DNA of 9,450 bases. It comes from Candidatus Gastranaerophilales bacterium (GTDB lineage Bacteria; Cyanobacteriota; Vampirovibrionia; Gastranaerophilales; Gastranaerophilaceae). Both the position numbers and the translations under genes were made by a program. Shown here one piece after another: positions 1 through 5,658 of the stretch; the first letter of the stretch is position 1, and each line of letters begins with the position of its first letter. The notes beneath the pieces were generated by a model. It did no database searches. It was not told where the DNA came from and saw only the letters and a program-made list of their open reading frames with translations. The stretch covers positions 1 through 9,450 of the forward strand of contig CAJULX010000046.1 of the NCBI GenBank assembly GCA_910587245.1, in the 5' to 3' direction.

Positions 1-49
1 CACTTAATTTTTATTCTAAGTTTAAATTTGTTACAATACTTTAAAATCC

Positions 50-77
50 ATGACCGTATGCCAATCGAGTATATAAT
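50..77 (+). promoter_or_regulatory. Candidate sigma70-type promoter of the formyltransferase operon
   Basis: The -10 box TATAAT (72-77) is a perfect consensus match. It sits 16 bp after ATGACC (50-55), which matches 4 of 6 bases of the -35 consensus. The expected transcription start, near base 84, is only a few bases before the ATG at 88, so the message would be nearly leaderless. No Shine-Dalgarno sequence precedes that ATG. In AT-rich DNA such boxes arise by chance, so this is tentative. Confidence 0.35.
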
Positions 78-87
78 AAATTACATT

Positions 88-1026
88 ATGCAGGAAAATA
101 CTGAAAGAAAACCTTCAATACTTTTTATCGGAATGCCTGATATGGCAACAGTCTGCCTGAATAAGCTTGTAAGTTTAAATTTTAACATTAAAGGTATTGT
201 TCCGCCGGATAAAAATAATTCTTCAAGATTTTCGATAATTGAAATTGCTAAAAACAGAAATATTCCTGTTTATGAATTTGAAAAAACCCCGAACGAGCCT
301 GAATTTGTTGAAAAAATAAAAGCTCTAAACTGCGACATTGGTATAATCTGCTCTTTCGGGCATAAGCTGTCAAAAGATTTTCTAAACACAACAAAAGACG
401 GCTTTATAAACTGCCACCCCTCGCTTTTGCCTGATTACAGAGGCGCAAACCCGTATTTTCATATAATAAATAACGGTGAAAAAACTTCGGGCATTACGGT
501 GCATTTTGCGGATGAACATTTTGACACGGGAAGCATAATAGCACAGGAAACCTTCTCTCTTGTTGAAAAAGAGACAATGGGAATGCTTTTTTCAAGAACA
601 AATTTTATGATGGCAGAACTTCTTGGTAAAGTTTTAATTCAATATAAAATGACGGGGCAGATTAATTCAACCCCGCAAAAGCAAGGTGATTTCATAAAAG
701 CCCCGAATATTAAAGGTGATTTTTTCATAAACTGGAGCGATGATATTTTAAAAATTGAAAGGTTAATAAGAGCTGCAAATCCTTTCTATAACGTGCTTAC
801 AAATTTTAGAGGCGGATATATAAGGCTGATTGCAGGCAATTATAAGCAGGAAAAACACAATAAACCCTTCGGGCAGATTGTAAAAATTAAAAAAGATATG
901 CTCCAAATAGCGGCAAAAGACGGATATTATTTCCCGAATGTAATTCAGGCAGGCACATGGGGTATATATGCAATTGAAGAATTCATTGAAAAATTTAACC
1001 CGAATACAGGCGAAATATTAAAATAA
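88..1026 (+). CDS. Formyltransferase of the methionyl-tRNA formyltransferase (Fmt) family
   Basis: This 312-residue protein matches the length of Fmt (about 315) and has its two domains. The N-terminal formyltransferase domain opens with ILFIGMPD (11-18). The catalytic triad of 10-formyltetrahydrofolate enzymes falls at Asn108, His110 (NCHPSLLP) and Asp146 (FDTGSI), the same numbers as in E. coli Fmt. This supports ATG 88 over the upstream TTG (28) or ATG (58). An Fmt-type C-terminal domain follows, with INWS (214-217) and IRAANPF (227-233). In Fmt the reaction formylates initiator Met-tRNA in the cytosol. The segment matching the basic tRNA-contacting loop of E. coli Fmt (about residues 34-49) is shorter by about five residues and lacks its basic cluster. 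A sugar-nucleotide N-formyltransferase, as in ArnA, therefore remains possible, and no symbol is assigned. The frame is open to the window edge, so the start is not certain. Confidence 0.8.
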   Translation: MQENTERKPSILFIGMPDMATVCLNKLVSLNFNIKGIVPPDKNNSSRFSIIEIAKNRNIPVYEFEKTPNEPEFVEKIKALNCDIGIICSFGHKLSKDFLNTTKDGFINCHPSLLPDYRGANPYFHIINNGEKTSGITVHFADEHFDTGSIIAQETFSLVEKETMGMLFSRTNFMMAELLGKVLIQYKMTGQINSTPQKQGDFIKAPNIKGDFFINWSDDILKIERLIRAANPFYNVLTNFRGGYIRLIAGNYKQEKHNKPFGQIVKIKKDMLQIAAKDGYYFPNVIQAGTWGIYAIEEFIEKFNPNTGEILK

Positions 1027-1036
1027 AGGCAGAATA

Positions 1037-1849
1037 ATGGATAAATTAAACTTTTTAACGGCAGGAATCCCTTTAAGGGCAAAAGATTATAAAACAGGCT
1101 TTGAAACCCTTACGGAGCTTAATTTAAACGGGCTTGAACTTGAATTTGTCCATGGCGTAAGAATGTCTGATGCATCAAAAGAATTTTTAAAAAACAATAA
1201 AGGAGATTTTATCTTAACCGCACACGCCCCTTTTTATATAAATTTAAATTCCAAAGAAGAAGATAAAGTGGAAGCAAGCATTCAAAGAATAATCGAAACG
1301 GCAGAGACGGCAAACAATTTAAACGGATATTCAATTACATACCATGCGGCTTTTTATTTAAAGGAAGATAAAAAAACAGTATTTGATAAATTAATAAAAA
1401 GACACGAAAAAATATTTGAAGCACTTGAGGGGAACAATATCTGGGTACGCCCCGAAACAACAGGAAAAGAAACCCAATGGGGTGATATTGATGAAATTAT
1501 AGAGTTATCAAAAATTTTCCCAAAAATGCTTCCTTGTGTTGATTTTTCGCATATCCATGCACGCACTGCGGGAAAATACAATACCTATGAAGAATTTTGC
1601 TCAATATTTGAAAAGATAGGAAACGCACTCGGGGACACCGCCTTAAATAATTTTCACGCGCACATTGCAGGCATTGAATACACATTAAAAGGCGAAAAGA
1701 AACACCTTAACCTTGAAGAAAGCGATTTTAATTATAAAGATTTGTTAAAAGCATTTAAAAAATTTAATATAAAGGGTGCAATAGTGTGCGAAAGCCCGAA
1801 TATTGAAGAAGATTGCAAGCTTATGTCAGATTATTATAAAAGCCTCTAA
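1037..1849 (+). CDS. Endonuclease IV-like TIM-barrel protein (AP endonuclease family 2)
   Basis: The 270-residue protein has the ordered metal-ligand pattern of endonuclease IV (Nfo) and xylose isomerase-like barrels. The residues are His63 (AHAPF), His103 (YHAAF), Glu140 (RPETTG), Asp169 and His172 (CVDFSH), His207/His209 (FHAHIAG), His223 (GEKKHL) and Glu252 (CESPN). These line up with E. coli Nfo H69, H109, E145, D179, H182, H216, H231 and E261. The position of Nfo D229, two before the last histidine, is Lys221 here, so one ligand of the trinuclear zinc site may be missing. The family includes AP endonucleases and sugar isomerases or epimerases, so the substrate is uncertain. The start lies 10 bp after the formyltransferase stop, with AAAGG (1025-1029) 7 bp before ATG. 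Co-transcription is likely. No hairpin terminator is visible after the stop. Confidence 0.75.
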   Translation: MDKLNFLTAGIPLRAKDYKTGFETLTELNLNGLELEFVHGVRMSDASKEFLKNNKGDFILTAHAPFYINLNSKEEDKVEASIQRIIETAETANNLNGYSITYHAAFYLKEDKKTVFDKLIKRHEKIFEALEGNNIWVRPETTGKETQWGDIDEIIELSKIFPKMLPCVDFSHIHARTAGKYNTYEEFCSIFEKIGNALGDTALNNFHAHIAGIEYTLKGEKKHLNLEESDFNYKDLLKAFKKFNIKGAIVCESPNIEEDCKLMSDYYKSL

Positions 1850-1852
1850 AAG

Positions 1853-1880
1853 TTGAATAAAAAAATAAAAACTATATAAT
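1853..1880 (+). promoter_or_regulatory. Candidate promoter of the prepilin-like gene
   Basis: TTGAAT (1853-1858, 4 of 6 bases of the -35 consensus) is followed after 16 bp by a perfect TATAAT (1875-1880). The expected start near 1887 would give a leader of about 53 nucleotides before the ATG at 1940. It lies immediately after the stop of the upstream gene. The spacing and boxes are good, but the local AT-richness raises the chance of coincidence. Confidence 0.5.
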
Positions 1881-1939
1881 AAAGAAATAGGGTTTATCAA
1901 AGGTTACATGTTTTAGTCTGAAAAGGATGAATTAGTTTT

Positions 1940-2623
1940 ATGGTATTTAAAAAAGACAGATGCGCCAAATGTGCGTTCACATTGGTTGAAGCACTTGTTG
2001 TAATTGCAATTATCGGTATTATTGCGGCTTTAACCATCTTCCTGATTAAATCAAAAACAAGTTCGACAAAACTTGTTGCTCAGCTGCAAAAAGCAAGCAA
2101 TACTTTTACCAATATGGTAAATCAGGCGCAGACAAGCGTTAAAATGGAAAGCTGGGATTACAATACAACTACGGAAAATTTCGTACAAAATTATGTGCTT
2201 CCTTATCTAAGCATTGCAAAAGACTGCGGCACAACGGAAGAAGGATGTTTTGCACAGGAATATTACGCCAAAAATACAGGTACCCCGATTGATAACAGCT
2301 ACTATAAAATTTTACTGTCAGACGGCAGTGCAATTGCGGTAAAAATAACCCCGGGCTGTTCCGATACAAACCCGAGCGAATGTGTTGATTTTATAGTGGA
2401 TGTTAATGCTTTAAATAAACCTAATACCTGGGGAAAAGATGTATTTGAATTTCAAATTTTAAACAACTTAAGCGCGGTTGTTCCCTACGGAACATTTGAA
2501 AAATTCGAAAACGGGCAATGGATACCGGCACAAGAAGATACTACCGATGAAAAATGTTTAACTTCGGATGAGAGATTCTGTGCACTGAAAATAATTAACG
2601 ACGGCTGGGAAATGAATTATTAA
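1940..2623 (+). CDS. Type IV prepilin-like / pseudopilin protein
   Basis: The 227-residue protein begins with a short basic leader (MVFKKDRCAKCA) and then FTLVEAL, the class III signal of type IV pilins. Prepilin peptidase should cut between Ala12 and Phe13. Glu17 is the conserved Glu5 of the mature chain. Ala rather than Gly at -1 is unusual but tolerated in some systems. A single hydrophobic helix (about 13-36) anchors the protein and would pack into the filament core. The globular part has three close cysteine pairs (C96/C103, C140/C148, C206/C214), which may form disulfides outside the membrane. It also has a DVNALNKPNTWGKDVF segment (154-169) that resembles the Ca-binding or structural loop of pseudopilins. 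No assembly genes are adjacent, so it is probably an orphan minor pilin or pseudopilin using machinery encoded elsewhere. An AAAAGG (1921-1926) precedes the start at a slightly long spacing. Confidence 0.8.
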   Translation: MVFKKDRCAKCAFTLVEALVVIAIIGIIAALTIFLIKSKTSSTKLVAQLQKASNTFTNMVNQAQTSVKMESWDYNTTTENFVQNYVLPYLSIAKDCGTTEEGCFAQEYYAKNTGTPIDNSYYKILLSDGSAIAVKITPGCSDTNPSECVDFIVDVNALNKPNTWGKDVFEFQILNNLSAVVPYGTFEKFENGQWIPAQEDTTDEKCLTSDERFCALKIINDGWEMNY

Positions 2624-2645
2624 TTTTCATATCACCTAAAAAATT

Positions 2646-2677
2646 AAAGGGCTCTTAAAAATCTTAAGGGCTCTTTT
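2646..2677 (+). terminator. Rho-independent terminator of the prepilin-like gene
   Basis: A 13-bp stem (2646-2658 with 2664-2676) closes on a 5-base loop and ends in a short U run. It begins 22 bp after the stop codon. Two of the pairs are G-U in plus-strand RNA and become A-C mismatches on the other strand, so the hairpin works only in the plus direction. In DNA it looks like a direct repeat (AAGGGCTCTT), because the arms are G-U compatible. Confidence 0.75.
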
Positions 2678-2735
2678 AATATGAAAGTTTTTATGTTATA
2701 AAGATTCTAAAATAACAATTTAAAGGACTGACAAA

Positions 2736-2960
2736 ATGGCAAATTTCTTTTTTATCATACAGATGATTACAGGAGTGCTTTTAATAATACTTGTACTTTT
2801 ACACTCCCCTAAAGGCGACGGCATAGCGGCAATAGGCTCAGCCAGCCAGTTGTTTTCATCTCAAAAATCAGCGGAAAAAGGCTTAAATAAAGTAACCTAT
2901 ATTGTAGGCGGAATATTTATTTTAACTACACTAATTCTCGGCTTTGGCATTGCAGGCTGA
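2736..2960 (+). CDS. secG: SecG, protein-export membrane subunit
   Basis: SecG is the small auxiliary subunit of the SecYEG translocon in the inner membrane. It raises the efficiency of SecA-driven export. This 74-residue protein has the expected two membrane helices (about 4-23 and 52-72). The cytoplasmic loop between them contains HSPKGDG, then a Ser/Gly-rich stretch with SQLFSSQKSAEKGLN. That loop resembles cyanobacterial SecG more than the proteobacterial or Bacillus forms, and it is the best lineage clue in the window. A clear Shine-Dalgarno, AAAGGA (2722-2727), lies 8 bp before ATG. The gene stands alone between the prepilin terminator and a bidirectional terminator, so it is probably a single-gene transcript. 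A TATAAA (2697-2702) upstream could be the -10 box, but I see no convincing -35. Confidence 0.93.
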   Translation: MANFFFIIQMITGVLLIILVLLHSPKGDGIAAIGSASQLFSSQKSAEKGLNKVTYIVGGIFILTTLILGFGIAG

Positions 2961-2987
2961 TTTTACAAATAAAAAGTTTTCAATTTA

Positions 2988-3021
2988 AAAAAGCGCCCGA
3001 TTGTTAATCAAGGCGCTTTTT
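2988..3021. terminator. Bidirectional terminator between secG and the convergent operon
   Basis: A perfect 10-bp stem, AAAAAGCGCC (2988-2997) with GGCGCTTTTT (3012-3021), encloses a smaller GATT/AATC stem. It has T runs on both sides, so it can end transcription of secG (+) and of the 5482-3038 operon (-). It lies 27 bp after the secG stop and 16 bp after the minus-strand stop. Confidence 0.9.
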
Positions 3022-3037
3022 AATATATATTCCGCTT

Positions 3038-3700
3038 TTATCTGCTGTAGAGCTTATATAAAATCCCTATTTTTTTATTTAATTCTTCATCCGAATATCC
3101 GCTTGAACGAGGTTTAAAACGAAGATAAGAATTGTTTCTTTCAATTAACTCTCTTATATATGAAACATTGGAAGGAGATGCTATATAAAGCTGTTCAATG
3201 TTATTTTCTCTTTGAACGAGCATTGAAGGAACATATGCAAGCTCAGGATTTTCTTTTACAAATTTATTCCACATAACCCCTTCAAGAGCCCATGCAAAAA
3301 TTTCTTCATTTATTGAATCATCGTTATCAACATGCACGGCAAGCCCTGAAAGCAGGCAGGCAAGGGCTTCTTTTGGAGCATCTTCATGCCTGTCGGATAT
3401 ATAAATATATAATGTCCCTTTTTCTTTCCAGCCTAAACCGTCAAATTTTGCATAAGAACTATCAAGTGAAGCAAGGTTTTTAAATTCGATTTTGATAGGC
3501 TTTTTGGTCGGATTATTCCCTAAAATTCTTTTGTATGAAGCATTTGCCGGTGTATCTTTCATAAGCTTAACCGCACTTAGTATTGTCTTATTTTCCGATA
3601 TATCTTTGGCGCTTACTTTACCGTTATCTGCGGCAAATACGGTGCAAACAGGGTTTAAAAGCACTAATCCCAATGCAAAGCATAAAACATTTTTTTTCAT
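3038..3700 (-). CDS. Exported protein of unknown function, possible degenerate zincin
   Basis: I do not recognise a named family. The 220-residue protein has a Sec signal peptide: MKKN, a hydrophobic core (about 5-18), and a likely cut after VFA (residue 23). The mature part has a beta-rich stretch with TLYIYISDRH (96-105). A helix follows (APKEALACLLSGLAVHVD, 108-125), and then INEEIFAWALE (130-140). The arrangement, a helix ending in xxxxH followed 9-10 residues later by Glu-Glu and a Trp, resembles a zincin HExxH...E site. The first His and the Glu are Gly119 and Leu120 here and only His123 remains, so catalysis is unlikely if that reading is right. The gene is last in an operon, 28 bp after the YqeG-type gene, with Shine-Dalgarno AGAGGT 10 bp before ATG. 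The exported location is well supported; the zincin link is inference. Confidence 0.75.
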   Translation of the reverse strand: MKKNVLCFALGLVLLNPVCTVFAADNGKVSAKDISENKTILSAVKLMKDTPANASYKRILGNNPTKKPIKIEFKNLASLDSSYAKFDGLGWKEKGTLYIYISDRHEDAPKEALACLLSGLAVHVDNDDSINEEIFAWALEGVMWNKFVKENPELAYVPSMLVQRENNIEQLYIASPSNVSYIRELIERNNSYLRFKPRSSGYSDEELNKKIGILYKLYSR

Positions 3701-3728
3701 CTTTAATTAAACCTCTTTTTTTATTACA

Positions 3729-4214
3729 TTACTTTATTTTTTGTATAGAAAGCCTTTCAAGCCATCTTGCAAATCTTACCACAAAATTTTCTTTATCTTT
3801 TGAAATCGAATCCACAAGAATTGTTATCATATTAGCTCTTTTGCCCGCAAGAATATCTGTCAGCGGTCTGTCGCCCACCATGGCAGCTTCATTTTCATTT
3901 ATGCAAAAATCGCGGCAGGCGAGTTTCAAAACCTTTGTATCAGGTTTTTTGGCATTAGAATAAATTTTAATATCGCACTGTTCTTCAACTTTTGATATAT
4001 AGTGTTTTTTGCAGTTATTTGAAATTATTGCAATTTTAAAATTTTTAGAAAGCCTGTTTAAAAATTCCAGAGTTTCAGGGGTAAATTTTCCGCTTTTAGA
4101 TTGCATAACGGTAGAATCCAAATCAAAAAATATACACTTTACTCCTTTTTGCAAGAGTTCTTCTTCATTTATTTCATATATTGAATTCAAATTATAATCG
4201 GGTTTTAATCGCAT
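3729..4214 (-). CDS. yqeG: YqeG-family HAD (subfamily IIIA) phosphatase
   Basis: All four HAD motifs are present in this 161-residue protein. They are DLDST with nucleophile Asp31 and Asp33 (motif I), ISNN with Ser65 (II), NAKKP with Lys89 or Lys90 (III), and VGDRPLTD with Asp115 and Asp120 (IV). The short spacing between motifs leaves no room for a cap domain, as in subfamily IIIA. The YqeG family is widespread in Firmicutes and cyanobacteria, and its physiological substrate is poorly defined. The gene starts inside the end of the U32 gene: the ATG overlaps its stop region by 10 bp, and GAAAGG lies about 9 bp upstream. This implies translational coupling. Family assignment is strong; the substrate is unknown. 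Confidence 0.87.
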   Translation of the reverse strand: MRLKPDYNLNSIYEINEEELLQKGVKCIFFDLDSTVMQSKSGKFTPETLEFLNRLSKNFKIAIISNNCKKHYISKVEEQCDIKIYSNAKKPDTKVLKLACRDFCINENEAAMVGDRPLTDILAGKRANMITILVDSISKDKENFVVRFARWLERLSIQKIK

Positions 4215-5482
4215 GTTATGCAGCCTTTCTCGTTTTCCAATTTAAAATTTTTAATCCCGATAGTTCGAAGAAGCGCAAGATTCCACTCTTTCTGCCATAG
4301 TGTCGCTTCCAGATTTTTCCCTTCTTCAAATACAATCCATGCTTCATCGTTTGTATTTGCTATCGTATTTTCTTCTCTGGATTCATTCAAAATATTTACA
4401 ATTTTTGCCTCCGTACTGTATGAAGGAGTAATTATTTCAACACTATCCCCGAGATTTACCTTATTTTTAAAGCAAACTTTAAATTTGTTACCCATTTTTT
4501 CTAAAACAATACCTATAAAATCAGCCCCGGCCAAGCCTTTTGAGATATCATAGCTGTAGCTGTCGGTATTATTATCACCGAGGAAAAATCCTTTTGTATA
4601 TCCTCTGTTTCCAACCTTTAAAAGTTCCATATATCCGTCTTTGGGAGATATTTTCTCATCCAGAACATCCCTGTATGCTTTTGCAACGGCAGAAACATAA
4701 TAAAGACTCTTTGTTCTTCCTTCAACTTTAACGGAATCAACCCCGATGTCCCTTAAATCCTTTACATATTCAACAAGACATAAATCCTTGGGGGATAATA
4801 TATGAGAACCCTTATCATCCTGAATTATTTCATAATATTCACCGGGGCGTGTTTCTTCAAGGAGTTTATAGCTCCATCTGCAGGGTTGTGCACACCCGCC
4901 ATGATTTGCCATCCTCTCATGTCCTGTCATATAATCGGATAAAAGACATCGCCCCGAATAGCTCATACACTGTGAACCATGCACAAAGCATTCAAGTTCA
5001 ACATCGGGAACATTTTTTCTTATGGTTTCAATCTGTTTTAAAGATAATTCACGCGCTAAAATTACCCTGCTTGCCCCTAAATCTCTCCAGAATTTAACGG
5101 CTTCCGAATTTAAGGTATTAGTCTGGGTTGAAATATGAACATCAATATTTGATAATTCGCGGCGGATTATATTATATATCCCGAAATCACTCAAAATAAT
5201 TGCATGCGGATTGGCATCCCCAATTATTTCAATATCTTCATATAATTTTTCAATATCGTTATCATATGCAAAAATATTCAAAGTCAGATAAACTTTTTTA
5301 TTTACGCGTCTTGCTTCATCTGCTGCAATTTTTAGATTATCTCTTGTTATTAATTCACCTTTTCTCATTGTACGCAATGAATAATCCACCATCCCGAGAT
5401 AGCACGCATCCGCCCCGTAAGAAAAAGCATACCGCATTTTTTCAATATTGCCCGCAGGCATTAAAAGTTCCATATTATTCAT
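4205..5482 (-). CDS. trhP: U32-family protein, TrhP/YegQ-like (tRNA U34 hydroxylation)
   Basis: The 425-residue protein opens with ELLMPAG (5-11) and GADACYLG (23-30), the signature start of U32 proteins. The characteristic core follows: ECFVHGSQCMSYSGRC (164-179), then GGCAQPCRW (195-203). Its conserved cysteines (C172, C179, C197, C201) are likely to hold an iron-sulfur cluster. This family was first annotated as peptidase or collagenase. Its better studied members, E. coli YegQ (TrhP) and B. subtilis YrrN/YrrO, are needed for prephenate-dependent hydroxylation of wobble uridine 34 in tRNA, and another (RlhA) acts on 23S rRNA. The size and CRW motif favour the TrhP type. It is the first gene of a minus-strand operon with the YqeG-type gene and the exported protein. 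No Shine-Dalgarno precedes ATG 5482 or the alternative ATG at 5473, so the exact start is open. Confidence 0.85.
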   Translation of the reverse strand: MNNMELLMPAGNIEKMRYAFSYGADACYLGMVDYSLRTMRKGELITRDNLKIAADEARRVNKKVYLTLNIFAYDNDIEKLYEDIEIIGDANPHAIILSDFGIYNIIRRELSNIDVHISTQTNTLNSEAVKFWRDLGASRVILARELSLKQIETIRKNVPDVELECFVHGSQCMSYSGRCLLSDYMTGHERMANHGGCAQPCRWSYKLLEETRPGEYYEIIQDDKGSHILSPKDLCLVEYVKDLRDIGVDSVKVEGRTKSLYYVSAVAKAYRDVLDEKISPKDGYMELLKVGNRGYTKGFFLGDNNTDSYSYDISKGLAGADFIGIVLEKMGNKFKVCFKNKVNLGDSVEIITPSYSTEAKIVNILNESREENTIANTNDEAWIVFEEGKNLEATLWQKEWNLALLRTIGIKNFKLENEKGCITCD

Positions 5483-5519
5483 AGGAAAATATTACCACAT
5501 AAAAACACTTTTTTTAAGA

Positions 5520-5547
5520 ATTATAAATAAAACCAAAAACAAAACAA
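5520..5547 (-). promoter_or_regulatory. Candidate promoter of the U32-yqeG-exported protein operon
   Basis: Read on the minus strand, a perfect TATAAT (5520-5525) lies 16 bp after TTGTTT (5542-5547), which keeps only the TTG of the -35 consensus. The expected start, near 5513, gives a leader of about 30 bases. The -35 half is shared with the dyad at 5542-5555. Confidence 0.35.
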
Positions 5548-5555
5548 ACTTGTTT
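5542..5555. promoter_or_regulatory. Inverted repeat AAACAA-AC-TTGTTT, possible operator
   Basis: This is a perfect 6-bp dyad with a 2-bp centre, lying between two divergent candidate promoters and covering the -35 of the minus-strand one. A regulator bound here could affect both directions. Short AT-rich dyads are common by chance, so the functional claim is weak. Confidence 0.25.
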
Positions 5556-5559
5556 CAAT

Positions 5560-5588
5560 TTGTAAAATTTTGTTCAGGATTGTACAAT
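5560..5588 (+). promoter_or_regulatory. Candidate promoter of the repeat-containing membrane protein gene
   Basis: TTGTAA (5560-5565, 4 of 6) is followed after 17 bp by TACAAT (5583-5588, 5 of 6). The -10 lies in a perfect 10-bp palindrome, ATTGTACAAT (5579-5588). The expected start near 5595 would leave about 64 bases of leader before the ATG at 5659. AGGGG (5642-5646) and GAAAG lie in a purine-rich run before the start codon. Confidence 0.4.
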
Positions 5589-5658
5589 TAGATAGCAAAG
5601 GATTTTTTTGAGCAGTTTTATACTCATGAATAAAAAGTCTTAGGGGAAGAGAGAAAGA

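Noticed and set aside
28..87. Longer formyltransferase start at TTG 28 or ATG 58
   Set aside because: It would add 10-20 residues with no family counterpart. Counting from ATG 88 puts the catalytic residues at the same numbers as in E. coli Fmt.
2646..2677. Direct repeat AAGGGCTCTT as a target-site duplication or attachment site
   Set aside because: No mobile element lies between the copies (5-base gap), and the pair folds as a terminator hairpin through G-U pairs.
3583..3963. 126-residue plus-strand open frame
   Set aside because: It lies antisense across the exported protein and YqeG-type genes, which have clear motifs. It has no recognisable domain and is a shadow frame.
5200..5484. 94-residue plus-strand open frame
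   Set aside because: It is antisense to the strongly supported U32 gene, and its His/Leu/Tyr-rich composition is typical of a shadow frame.
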